Shown: one piece after another, positions 1 to 7,845 of the stretch
Position numbering within the stretch: position 1 is the first letter of the stretch
How the letters are laid out: each line of letters begins with the position of its first letter
Source of the DNA: a bacterium
GTDB lineage: Bacteria > Vulcanimicrobiota > Vulcanimicrobiia > Vulcanimicrobiales > Vulcanimicrobiaceae
Direction: 5' to 3'
Assembly (NCBI GenBank): GCA_021806945.1
Contig: JAKAPQ010000004.1
Span: forward strand, 1 to 40,825
DNA length: 40,825 nt
The notes under the pieces: model-generated
Told to the model about the DNA's origin: nothing
Database searches by the model: none
The model's input: the letters and a program-made list of their open reading frames with translations, nothing else
Translations under genes and position numbers: made by a program

Positions 1-219
1 TACCAAGGCAAGGGTCTAGGGCGCGCGCTTCTCCGCGACGCGGTTCTGCGGACGCTTCAGGCGGCCGCTCTCGGCGGCATCCGGGCAATACTCGTTCATG
101 CCATCTCCGACGAGGCCAAACGGTTCTATGCGAGCTGCGGCTTCGCGCCAACGCCACTCGACCAGATGACGCTGATGATCACCGTCGCCGACGCCGAGAA
201 GGTGCTCACCGGCAAATAG
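1..219 (+). CDS. GNAT-family acetyltransferase, toxin-like (3' part)
   Basis: The last 72 codons of a GCN5-related N-acetyltransferase; the start lies outside the window. It opens with the acetyl-CoA pyrophosphate-binding loop YQGKGLGRALL, then a helix, the strand IRAILVHAI, and KRFYASCGFAP, the usual FY..xGF end of the fold. It closes with LTLMI-like residues. This C-terminal pattern is typical of TacT-type GNAT toxins, which acetylate aminoacyl-tRNA and pair with an RHH antitoxin. The antitoxin would be upstream and is not visible. A decayed murJ 3' end on the opposite strand begins 7 nt after the stop. GNAT fold is sure; the toxin role is inferred from sequence flavour and TA neighbours. 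Confidence 0.8.
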   Translation, partial: YQGKGLGRALLRDAVLRTLQAAALGGIRAILVHAISDEAKRFYASCGFAPTPLDQMTLMITVADAEKVLTGK

Positions 220-226
220 GCCTTGA

Positions 227-395
227 TCAAGCGATTGGCGCCTCACGGTTGTCCGGCGCGCTCGGAGCGTTCGTTGCGAACTTCTGCAGAATGAGGTTGA
301 CCGCGAGCGGCAGTTCCTGCACGCCGAGCGCCTTGATCCAACGCAGAGCCGCGACCATGGCGACGGAGCCAGCGACGATATTGACGCGCCGAGCT
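227..395 (-). pseudogene. murJ 3'-end relic (copy A)
   Basis: The minus-strand reading ends ALRWIKALGV..., LILQKF..., DNREAPIA-stop. This closely matches the end of the intact murJ at 21965-23665 (ALHWIGALGV..., LIVEKF..., ENREAPIA-stop), with about 40 residues between these blocks deleted. Upstream of about position 395 the similarity fades and hicA begins. It cannot encode a protein by itself. It is the distal piece of a second murJ copy whose middle portion survives at 2357-2581. Confidence 0.75.
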
Positions 396-462
396 GATGC
401 TGTCACGCTGAGGTTATCGAAGCGTGCGCGTGGTGCCTGGCTCCCCCGAAGAGCCAACGGCG

Positions 463-684
463 CTATAAGAGTTCGCGCAATTGGTCGACGGTCAAACCGG
501 ACGCTTTAAGCATTGCGGCGACCGTCGCCGTCTTAAGATCGCCTCGGTGCATCGGCACGTTAACGATCCGGCCTTGTGCACTTGTGAAAAACGCATGAGA
601 CCCGGATTGGCGGAGCAGTTCGAAACCCGCCCGTTGCAAAGCCCGCGCAAAATCGCGGGCGGAGATGCGTGGAAGTTTTGGCAC
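463..684 (-). CDS. hicA: HicA family mRNA interferase toxin
   Basis: A 73-residue protein with the HicA dsRBD-like fold. It reads ISARDFARALQRAGFELLRQSGSHAFF, with the catalytic His at residue 30 in the G-S-H motif, then VNVPMHRGDLKTATVAAMLKASGLT. HicA cleaves mRNA and tmRNA and is neutralised by HicB. The chosen start is GTG at 684, 8 nt after the hicB stop, giving the normal family length. It lies downstream of its antitoxin in one transcription unit. The order hicB-hicA is the reverse of the E. coli order but is common elsewhere. All expected motifs are present, so it looks intact. Confidence 0.88.
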   Translation of the reverse strand: MPKLPRISARDFARALQRAGFELLRQSGSHAFFTSAQGRIVNVPMHRGDLKTATVAAMLKASGLTVDQLRELL

Positions 685-692
685 CAGACGCG

Positions 693-971
693 TTATGCAG
701 CCGCGACGGCGACGATTTCCAAACGTGCGCCCTCAGCGTCCGAGAGCGGAGTTTCCATACCAGCATCTTGCCGGCATCGGAGCGAGAGCGCGATCGCATC
801 TCGCGCCATTTCGAGGGCGTGGGCCAGATCGTCACCTTCGGTAACGATTTCGGGGAGCGCCGGCACCGTGACGGTATATCCGCCACCCTCCTCCGGGGGG
901 CACGGTTCCAACACCACTGCGTAGCGAATCTCGGCCATACATAGCAGTTCGGTGGTGACCCGAAAGCTCAT
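693..971 (-). CDS. hicB: HicB family antitoxin
   Basis: The core reads IRYAVVLEPCPPEEGGGYTV, TVPALPEIVTEGDDLAHALEMARDAIALSL, which is the partial RNase-H-like HicB fold (Y-V-V ... G-Y-V-P-D-L-P-G ... TxGDT-EEA). No C-terminal RHH or HTH is visible, so it is a short-form HicB. Two starts are possible. ATG at 938 gives 81 residues. ATG at 971 gives 92 residues and has a strong AGGAGAGGAG Shine-Dalgarno 8 nt upstream, so 971 is preferred. hicA follows after 8 nt. Confidence 0.86.
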   Translation of the reverse strand: MSFRVTTELLCMAEIRYAVVLEPCPPEEGGGYTVTVPALPEIVTEGDDLAHALEMARDAIALSLRCRQDAGMETPLSDAEGARLEIVAVAAA

Positions 972-1214
972 CCTGGATACTCCTCTCCTGCCTCGGTTCA
1001 TAAAAGTTCGCGGTGAACGGAATCTTGCGGCGAGTGGTGGGCACCGGGGATACCGATGTGCAGCGCGTAGCTCGCGTCGCTCTCGTCCCACATGTCGTGC
1101 GTTCGGCTGCGGAACAGGAACTCGTGTCCCGAAAGACGATCCGCGCTTTCCGATGCGCGCGAGCCCAATCGAAACCCAACGCACCGGCCCCACCGCTATA
1201 CTGTGTTGCGTCGC

Positions 1215-1631
1215 TCAGGCACCGCCCCGAATTCGCTGGCCGATCGTGTAGTAGGGCTTGGGTGGGTGATGACGATGGCGGAAAGCGATGAGCTGAAAGC
1301 GAGTTACATCGATCGGCCGGATGACGAGGCGAAGGACGGCCTTAGTTTCGCCAAGCGGCGGAAAGGCTCCGCGGCGTAGTGCGACGAGTTGATGCTGCAG
1401 CACCACGCCGTAGTTCGCAGGATCCCGAAAGGCCCGTTGAAGCTCTTGTGCGACCGCGAGGACGGCGTTGGTAAAGTCGGCGTCGGCAGGAAACGCGAGA
1501 TGCAGGTCCGCGAGGTCTTCGCCGACGTATCGACGCTGAAACTCGATGCGCGGGTCGGCAAGTAGGCGTCGGAGCGCGCCGATCGCCTCAGCTGGCCCCG
1601 GTGGGTTAGCCGGCTGGGGCTTGTCGGGCAC
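1215..1631 (-). CDS. Unrecognised partner of a Phd-like antitoxin, probable toxin
   Basis: This 138-residue protein starts with GTG at 1631, inside the last codons of the upstream Phd-like gene (26-nt overlap), so the two are probably translationally coupled. I do not recognise the family. Visible parts are an N-terminal helix (AEAIGALRRLLADPRIEFQR), a central helix (NAVLAVAQELQRAF), and a C-terminal strand pair, AVLRLVIRPIDVTRFQLIAFRHR. The last part faintly resembles the final strands of RelE/ParE toxins, where a Y-R-I-L-Y strand is followed by basic residues. Position and overlap argue for a toxin; the sequence alone does not prove it. Confidence 0.6.
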   Translation of the reverse strand: MPDKPQPANPPGPAEAIGALRRLLADPRIEFQRRYVGEDLADLHLAFPADADFTNAVLAVAQELQRAFRDPANYGVVLQHQLVALRRGAFPPLGETKAVLRLVIRPIDVTRFQLIAFRHRHHPPKPYYTIGQRIRGGA

Positions 1632-1968
1632 GGCGCTGCGCCATGATCGCCTCGTAGCCGTGAACCACGTCGGCGGCGGTTTCTTGGGAGCCACGCACGA
1701 AGGGTTCGTGCTCGTCGCTGAGTCGAGTTGCGATCAGAGCGGCGAGGGCTTCGTCGTCTCGGGCATCGAGTTCAGATTGGAGGGCCCGGTACATCTCTTG
1801 GAGCTCCCGCCAGGCATCGGCTGCGATCAGGACGCCCACGGTCTCATTGCGGCGCTTGATTCGTAGGCGGTGGCAGTCGCGCAGGCGCTCCATAACGCGC
1901 GCGACGTCGCGGAGATCGGTGATAGGGATGTCCAGGTCCTCAATATCGAGGTCGAGCAGGGATACCAT
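1606..1968 (-). CDS. Phd/YefM-like antitoxin
   Basis: A 120-residue protein. Residues about 14-60 read ITDLRDVARVMERLRDCHRLRIKRRN, ETVGVLIAADAWRELQEM. This is the Phd/YefM dimerisation and DNA-binding pattern, in which a basic strand is followed by xPVAVLVSxxxYExL. The rest is an acidic helical tail that would wrap a toxin. ATG at 1968 has GAGG 6-7 nt upstream. The downstream gene overlaps its 3' end. Longer than usual Phd proteins (about 80 residues). Likely autorepressor of the pair. Confidence 0.7.
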   Translation of the reverse strand: MVSLLDLDIEDLDIPITDLRDVARVMERLRDCHRLRIKRRNETVGVLIAADAWRELQEMYRALQSELDARDDEALAALIATRLSDEHEPFVRGSQETAADVVHGYEAIMAQRRARQAPAG

Positions 1969-2356
1969 GGCAACCTCAATGGTACGCGCATCGCCACTCT
2001 TTCGTCAATAGACATGACAGTTAAATGGCAACTCGCTGCCTCCCCGCCGATCTCAAGGGCCGCAGGGGTCGCCGGAACGATCGATTCACTCCATCGCGGT
2101 GAATCCGCGTAAATCGCCACCATCGCATTCTAATCGCAGTTCGCTTTCGATGCTTAGAGAATCAATGATGCTGGGCCGAAATATCGCGACGCATTGCTCC
2201 TCCATTGCGCGCGTCGCGCGCTAACGCATTAGCAGCCTCGTAACGCACGGGATCTGGATCGTACACGTCGGCTGGTACTTGGTCGCGCCGTGCATTGAGA
2301 AGCGGCGCGGCTAGACGTGCGCTGATGACGCGCAACGCCAAATCGTAGCGCTGTCC

Positions 2357-2581
2357 TGTGGAAGTCGAGCCAAAGGTGCCGCGCTGGAAGAGCGTCTGCA
2401 CCATCGGATGCGCTAGAACGATCAGGGCGCACACGCGACGCTGCGCGCGATGCCGGGTCGATCCGACGTGGCGAATTGGGAGGCGAGCAGCGGGAAAATG
2501 ATCGTCGCAATTACCGCGGCGAAGATCTGCTACGGAAACCGGGCGTCAGCGTCGAGGCGAAGTAGCGATCGAAAAACAGCG
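2357..2581 (-). pseudogene. murJ internal relic (copy B)
   Basis: The minus-strand reading CALIVLAHPMVQTLFQRGTF nearly equals CALIVLAHPIVQTLFQRGTF of the intact murJ. On the DNA, 2381-2440 aligns with about 22540-22600. The string around 2560-2580 (gaagtagcgatcgaaaaacagcgc) matches about 22798-22830, with the bases between deleted. The right edge joins a dispersed repeat (2582-2606) and then a sugar-transferase relic. Low-similarity murJ remains may extend down to about 2162. It is not expressible as a protein. Confidence 0.75.
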
Positions 2582-2606
2582 CCCTTCGACAAGCTCAGGG
2601 TGACAG
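2582..2606 (+). repeat. Dispersed REP-like repeat, copy 1
   Basis: The 25-nt string begins CCCTTCGACAAGCTCAGGGT and ends GACAG. Related copies occur at 23535-23557, 24244-24267, 32832-32857 and, partially, 35026-35042. Here it sits exactly between the murJ relic and the sugar-transferase relic. Confidence 0.8.
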
Positions 2607-2850
2607 GGGAGCGGGTGACGGCGGGGATCGTACGGGCGAGGATGGCGAGGTCGCGTAGAGGCGACCAGGTGTCGATGTAGTGGTTGTCTAGGCGCATCCA
2701 CTCATCGAACGAGACGTCGCAGCGGCCGTTGATCTGCCACAGGCAGGTGATGCCCTGCGGCACGGTTAGGCGGCGCTGGGCATATTCGTCGTAATGCGCG
2801 ATCTCGCTGGGAAGCGGCGGGCGCGGGCCGACGAGCGAGATCTCACCCAA
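2607..2850 (-). pseudogene. Sugar-phosphate transferase 3' relic
   Basis: Reads EISLVGPRPPLPSEIAHYDE, YAQRRLTVPQGITCLWQINGR, CDVSFDEWMRLDNHYIDTW, nearly identical to residues about 135-225 of the intact transferase at 23610-24311. The amino-terminal half, including the membrane helix, is absent. The carboxyl end runs into the dispersed repeat instead of the native stop. Upstream it is joined abruptly to a ParS/MbcA-like fragment at about 2851. It represents the second copy of the transferase-murJ pair. Confidence 0.85.
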
Positions 2851-2856
2851 GCGTTG

Positions 2857-2949
2857 CTATTCGGTCGTGAGGCTCCAACGTTCGGCCAAACGGACGAAGA
2901 TCCGCAGAGCGGCGGCCTCGTCGATATCGGGCATAGTCGTAAGCGGCAT
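2857..2949 (-). pseudogene. ParS/MbcA-like antitoxin fragment ended by TAG
   Basis: The short minus-strand ORF reads MPDIDEAAALRIFVRLAERW, SLTTE, then TAG, then QRLG. This resembles the toxin-binding helix of the Xre/MbcA/ParS (DUF2384-type) antitoxins, where W-x-L-(T/S)-x-E-(E/Q)-Q-x-x-L-L-G is typical. The TAG could be a CAG-to-TAG change. Its ATG at 2949 has a near-perfect AAGGAGGGG Shine-Dalgarno, so it was once a real gene start. Just after the TAG the sequence becomes the sugar-transferase relic. No RES or MbcT partner is visible. Family assignment rests on about 30 residues. Confidence 0.5.
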
Positions 2950-2993
2950 CCTCGCCCCTCCTTCCGATTTCGGCTAGGACCTTGAGTGTGGGC

Positions 2994-3281
2994 CGAAGTC
3001 GGCACCATGGTCAACTGGCGCAAGCGCATGCGATCGCGCAGCGCGTCTTTCACCGTAAGATTTCGCCTCGAGAAGCTCAACAGGCGTACAGGAGCTTCGA
3101 GCACGACACCCAGACCGGCGTATGGGAACAGGTCGATCTGCTCGGAATTGCCTTCGAAACATGCGTCCATCTCACACGCCGGCACGTATCCCGGCTGGGT
3201 CTCCGTACCGGCTCAGGATTCTTGGACGTTTGACGAGCGACAATCAAAGCTCGCCGAGGCCGCAGGACTGAAGACCGCGTG
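2994..3281 (+). pseudogene. Degraded PIN-domain (VapC-type) toxin
   Basis: Two pieces in different frames give the C-terminal half of a PIN toxin. Frame 1 reads ISPREAQQAYRSFEHDTQTG, VWEQVDLLGIAFETCVHLTR, RHVSRLGLRTGSGFLDV-stop. Shifted by one frame it continues SWTFDERQSKLAEAAGLKTA, the usual F-x-T-F-D-x-R-Q-x-x-L-A-x-x-A-G-L PIN ending. The D-x-L-H-V-A-S-A helix between them is deleted. The N-terminal aspartate strand is also missing. It lies directly ahead of the large membrane-protein gene, whose open frame extends artificially into it. Confidence 0.55.
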
Positions 3282-3453
3282 GACGTCGCACTACTCCAGA
3301 CTGAGATCCTTCCCTGCGCGCGCGACGCGCGAGTGGAAGCCATGCTCGAGCGCGTCGGCGGGGGAGGGCGTCATCGCGCCCGCTATCGGGCGCGGCGGGC
3401 CCGAGGCCGGAGCAAGACGGCATCCCGTCGTCGTGCGTAGAAGGCCTCGCCGG

Positions 3454-5964
3454 ATGTGGATGACCTCTCTTCGCGAGCCTGCACTCAAGCGGATGTCGAA
3501 ATGGCGGTTCGAGACTGTTCTTTTGTGGATCGCGTGCTTCGTCGTTGCGTGTGTCTTCATCTGGACCAGCGCGGACAATGGCGTGCCGGCGCTACGCCAA
3601 GATTGGGACATGCCGCGCTCCTACGCGGCGGAGCCCGGCTACTTTCGAGGGATGTACGAGCCGTGGCTTCCCGTGGGGCTGGGCGCACCACAGCCATACC
3701 CCACCATGTTTCTCCTGGGGTTCGCCGGGCGGCTCCTTGCACCGTTGATCCCCTCGCCGTGGATACTTCTGTTGCTCTTTCTCGCGGCGATCGCGGCGCT
3801 CACCCTCATCTCCAGCGCACGCCTGCTCTCGAGCCTGAAAGTACCCGCGGCCATAACTTTCGCAGGCGCAACCTTCGCGTTGCTCAACCCGTGGGTTTAC
3901 ACGAAACTCGTCGCGGGGCATTTCATCATGGTCGCGGCCTACGGCGCCACGATCGGGATCGTCGCGGAGTTCCTGCGCCCGCAACCGCGAGCCCGGGTGT
4001 TGATACCGCTGACAATCGTCGCAATGATGCAGCTGCAATGGATGCTCCTGGTCGGCGGCGCTGTCTTCGCTTATTTCCTGCTTCGGCGGCGGTGGATCGG
4101 CGCGGTGACGCTCTTCCTGGTCGCCTTGCCGAGCATCCTCGGGATCATCGCCTACCACGACCAACTGCTCGGGACTCCCTATCTGCTCTCCTGGCAGCGG
4201 AATCAATCGGTGGCTCCAAGCCAGGCGATCGTCCTCGGCGGATACTTCGCACGGTATGCCGACCATATGCTGGGCATCGCGCGCATTCCGGTCGTTGTTT
4301 TCGTGCTTATGGCCGCAGCTGGCCTGGTGCTCGGCTTCAAGCACCGCCTCGTGCGGTGGAGCGCTGCAGCAATGACGCTTGCGCTCGTGGTCGCGATGGG
4401 CGCGAAGGGGCCGCTTGCGCCGCTTTATCTCTTCGTCGTCAGAACGATACCCGAGAGCGGCGTCTTCCGGGAGCTCTACGATCTGCTGGCTTTCGCCGCC
4501 ATCGGCTATCTTATACTGTATGGCTTCTGCGCAAGCAGGGTGCGACAGCTCAGCCTCGTCGCACTCCCCGCAGCGATCGCGCTGCTAGCGTCATGGGTCG
4601 CCTACCCGCCAGCCGCTTTCTGGGTCAATGCGGCTACCATTCCGCGACTCCACATCGCGCCCGCTCGCGGGCGCTTTGCGCTATTCCCCGCCTTTCAACC
4701 GCTGACGTTTCGTGGTAAGGGCTCTGGGGCAGACCCGAACGCTCAGGTCCGGTTCCACGGACCAACGGCACTAAACGGCTACCTGCCGGGGTTCCCGATC
4801 GATGTCGCGCTAGCCCGGTACGCTCTGTATGGCGACCCACGGATGCTCGGTGCACTCGGCGTTTCCATGATATACGATCGGCCGTACTTTGAGAGCGATC
4901 CGCTTGCGCTCGGGCAGACCATCGCTCACGCCGCCGGGTGGCGTGCGGCGTTGAATCATCCGGTGGAGAGCGCACACATATCGGCGACACCGCTTGCATC
5001 GCTGGCGGATCACCTGGCGCTCGCCTCCGTCGCCAACGACCCATCCCGGACCGCGGTGTTCGTGGCAGACGTTCCCACCGACCTCGCGAACCGTTTTGGA
5101 CTTTCTAGGCCGGTTGCGATCGCACCAATCCCCTTACAGAGAACGACCGTCGACGCGGACGAGGGGTGGGTTGACGCCCGTCTGGCATTCGTTACGGATC
5201 CGGATCTCGGCCAGGCGTTCGGGGGGGCGTATACGCAAACCGCACGCAGGCCGCTGACGCTGCCGCCTGGTCAGCGAGTCCTGGCATTTATCCGCGGGGC
5301 GCTGGTCGCCGAAGGGTCGCGCTGGCGAATCGGAACGACGCAGGGTTACCGGTGGATCGACCTGCCGGGAAATGTCTCGGCGGTTCGGTGTCTAGGAAGC
5401 TGCGCAATCGCACTCGTCGGAAACGTCGATCCGCACGTGCCGCGCAACGGGCCGCCGATGAACCTGTCCGGTCTACGATCACGGCGCTTGGCACCGTGGC
5501 TGATTCGCGTCGAGATTCCGCGCGGCAAACGCGAACCGCTCCTGCGCATCAACGAAGCGTACAGCCCCTACTGGGTTGCGATCACGCCGTCGGGTGCTCG
5601 CCCGCCTCACGTGCGCATCGACACGGCGCTCAACGGCTACCTCGATCCCCCTACCGGGACGACCTACGTCGTACAGGTCATGGCGCTCGCGCAACTTGCC
5701 ATCGAGCTGTTCGCCGCCTTTTGGTGCGTCGCGCTTGCGGCATACCTCGTAAGACAATATGGAAGGGCGGTCCGCGCGTCGACGACGCGCGGACCGCCCT
5801 TCCATATTGTCTTACATAGAATCATGACGACGCACATTAAATCACGTGCATCCCGTGGTCTCATTCGGACTGAAAATTTCCGCGGTCTTTCTCAACGCTC
5901 CGAAAACGGAGAGCCCCGAAGATCAGCTGTTGGTGCAGTTCCAGGCAATGATCGCGGAGTATGA
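3454..5964 (+). CDS. Large multi-pass membrane protein, GT-C/YfhO-like
   Basis: Although the frame is open from 2986, the protein most likely starts at ATG 3454 (or 3493), just ahead of the first membrane helix (VLLWIACFVVACVFIW). After the first loop (ALRQDWDMP...) come roughly ten hydrophobic segments to about residue 400, then a long soluble domain, then one final helix (VQVMALAQLAIELFAAFWCV). This is the plan of lipid-linked-sugar GT-C transferases and YfhO-like proteins. It resembles the two large membrane proteins at 13108-18911 in plan. The final ~70 codons, from about 5749, run through a perfect palindrome and then out of frame through the recombinase remnant. The native C-terminus therefore looks lost or replaced. 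Catalytic residues were not identified. Confidence 0.7.
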   Translation: MWMTSLREPALKRMSKWRFETVLLWIACFVVACVFIWTSADNGVPALRQDWDMPRSYAAEPGYFRGMYEPWLPVGLGAPQPYPTMFLLGFAGRLLAPLIPSPWILLLLFLAAIAALTLISSARLLSSLKVPAAITFAGATFALLNPWVYTKLVAGHFIMVAAYGATIGIVAEFLRPQPRARVLIPLTIVAMMQLQWMLLVGGAVFAYFLLRRRWIGAVTLFLVALPSILGIIAYHDQLLGTPYLLSWQRNQSVAPSQAIVLGGYFARYADHMLGIARIPVVVFVLMAAAGLVLGFKHRLVRWSAAAMTLALVVAMGAKGPLAPLYLFVVRTIPESGVFRELYDLLAFAAIGYLILYGFCASRVRQLSLVALPAAIALLASWVAYPPAAFWVNAATIPRLHIAPARGRFALFPAFQPLTFRGKGSGADPNAQVRFHGPTALNGYLPGFPIDVALARYALYGDPRMLGALGVSMIYDRPYFESDPLALGQTIAHAAGWRAALNHPVESAHISATPLASLADHLALASVANDPSRTAVFVADVPTDLANRFGLSRPVAIAPIPLQRTTVDADEGWVDARLAFVTDPDLGQAFGGAYTQTARRPLTLPPGQRVLAFIRGALVAEGSRWRIGTTQGYRWIDLPGNVSAVRCLGSCAIALVGNVDPHVPRNGPPMNLSGLRSRRLAPWLIRVEIPRGKREPLLRINEAYSPYWVAITPSGARPPHVRIDTALNGYLDPPTGTTYVVQVMALAQLAIELFAAFWCVALAAYLVRQYGRAVRASTTRGPPFHIVLHRIMTTHIKSRASRGLIRTENFRGLSQRSENGEPRRSAVGAVPGNDRGV
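5749..5815. repeat. Perfect 67-nt palindrome (33-bp arms, 1-nt centre)
   Basis: Left arm 5749-5781 begins GTAAGACAATATGGAAGGGC; right arm 5783-5815 is its exact reverse complement; base 5782 (A) is the centre. There is not one mismatch in 33 pairs. It lies at the 3' end of the membrane-protein gene and 5' of the truncated recombinase. There is no T-run after it, so it is not a standard terminator. It may be a foldback recombination junction, a mobile-element end, or an assembly artefact. Confidence 0.95.
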
Positions 5965-7273
5965 ACGCGCACAGATCCTTGAACGATCCCGCCGCGGCAA
6001 GCGTCATCGCGCTCGCCAAGGGGAGGTCAGCGTCTTGAGCGGCGCGCCGTATGGCTATCGCTACGTGCGCAAAAGCGACGAATCCGCCGCGTACTATGAG
6101 ATTATCGAGGCTGAGGCGAACGTGGTTCGCATGGTCTACGAACGCTACACGGTCGGCGCCATGAGCATCGGCGCCATTACGCGCCTGCTCAACGCTCAGG
6201 GCGTACCCACGCGCAAGCAGACGACGCGGTGGGAGCGCTCGACCACCTGGGCAATGCTGCGTAACCCCGCCTACAAGGGAACGGCCTGCTTCGGCAAGAC
6301 TCGGGCGGCCAAGCGTCAACGCATCACCCGACCTGTGCGCCTGCGCGGTGGCATCTCTCAGCGCGACAGCGCCGGCCACGAGCGCCCCAGGGCCGAATGG
6401 ATCGAGATCCCTGTACCACCAATTGTCGATGACGAGACGTTCGCGCTTACGCAGGAGCTCTTGGAGCGCAATAAGGTCCATGCACCGCGCCGCACCATAA
6501 CACCCAGCATCGTACAAGGCCTCGTTTCTTGCAGCAAATGCGGCCATGCTCTGTCGCGCACGTCGACGCGGTCGAGCGCGCGCATGATTCACTACTACCG
6601 TTGCCTGGGTTCTGATGCGTGGCGCCACCTTGGCGGCCCCGTCTGCGACAACCGGCCCGTGCGCCAAGATGTTCTCGACGCGGTTGTCTGGAGCGAGATC
6701 GTCAAGCTGCTCGAGAATCCCAACCTCATCCAGGAGGAACTCGACCGTCGCTTGATCGCCGCGCGAGATGCCGCCCCGACCAAACGTCGCGAAGATGCTC
6801 TGCGGCGCGAACTGATACGCATCGAAAAGAGCATGGATCGGTTGATGACGGCGTTTCAGGAAGACCTTCTGTCGCTTGACGAGCTACGCCAGAGAATGCC
6901 GGCGCTTCGACAACGCGAACACGCAAGTCGTTCAGAACTGCAATCGATCGTCGACCAGGTCGCAAACCGCGCCGCGTATCTGCGCCTGGCCGAAACGCTT
7001 GCCGCATTTCTGGCACGGCTGCGCGAAGCGGCTGATACGTTGGATATCCAGGACCGTCAGCGACTCGTGCGCCTCCTGGTGAAGGAGGTGCTGGTCGGCG
7101 ACGACACGATCCTCATCCGGCACTCAATCCCCATCCCAGGCGACCCCGAAGACGGCAAGGGGCCAACGCCGCCACCCGGGGGCGGCCAAGACGGCGGCGG
7201 CGCGAGTTACCTTTTGCGTTCAGGGCGTCAACATTCCTCAACGCGCCAACGACTGCTTACGCGTCGTGAGTAA
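5846..7273 (+). pseudogene. 5'-truncated large serine recombinase
   Basis: The reading begins inside the resolvase catalytic domain: VFLNAPKTESPEDQLLVQFQ, AMIAEYERAQILERSRRGKR. It continues with GAPYGYRYV, the recombinase domain (VRMVYERYTVGAMSIGAITR, LLNAQGVPTRK), and a zinc beta-ribbon with C-x2-C near CSKCGHAL and further cysteines at about CLG and VCDN. A coiled-coil helix follows (IEKSMDRLMTAFQEDLLSLD) and a Gly-rich tail. The first ~100 residues, which carry the nucleophilic serine and its arginines, are missing. The GTG at 5846 is just the first start-like codon in the frame. It should be inactive on DNA unless complemented. Confidence 0.85.
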
Positions 7274-7845
7274 TCAGACTAACGGCCGGATTAATAATAC
7301 CAACTTCGGAGGAGGGCCCTCCAGCTATTGCCGGGGGGGGTCAGGAAGATCGTGCCGTTTCCAAGCCCTCGTCTTAGTTTGCCAGCAGGTGCAGAAGGAC
7401 CGCGTGCTAATCGTGGGCAAGACTTTATGTAGGTCATCCGGTTCTTTGCGAAGTGGTTTCGTAGCCTCAAGAGTTGGCCCGATGGCCGCCAACGATCGCG
7501 ATATAGCTGGGAGGACGGCCATTCTACACGCATTTTCGTGGGTTACCGTGTCGCGAGCCCACTGGATCACCTCCCGAGCGGCAAGCGGGCAGGCACCGGC
7601 CAACCCGAACCCTCGTCCCCGGCAAGGTAGCGGCTTCGGTGGAGCGCGCACGGGTCCAGGGCGATCCCCAGGCGAAAACCCTGCGGCCTCGGAGAGACGC
7701 GATTCCCGGCTCCCGGTCAGGGACTGCGGCTTGTCGAATCCAACAAGCCGACGACACAGAGGCGGGGCGTGATGGCCACGCGGACGGCGAACGCAGGCGC
7801 CGCACTGAATTCGTGGCGCCCGTGGGCGTGAGGCAAGCGATTTCA
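7274..7845. other. Gene-poor interval after the recombinase
   Basis: No convincing gene on either strand; open frames here lack recognisable composition or motifs. The only structure seen is a 12-bp perfect palindrome, GGAGGGCCCTCC, at 7311-7322, soon after the recombinase stop. The stretch may be the outer part of the element that carried the recombinase. The next gene could start anywhere between 7639 and 7846, because its frame stays open upstream. Confidence 0.5.

Noticed and set aside
3592-4344. Minus-strand open frame of 250 codons
   Set aside because: Low-complexity charged composition opposite the membrane-protein gene; a shadow.
5749-5815. Palindrome as an intrinsic terminator
   Set aside because: The stem is far too long and perfect, the centre is 1 nt, and no T-run follows on either side.
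5861-6667. Minus-strand open frame of 268 codons opposite the recombinase
   Set aside because: No motif. The plus strand carries unmistakable recombinase motifs over the same bases.
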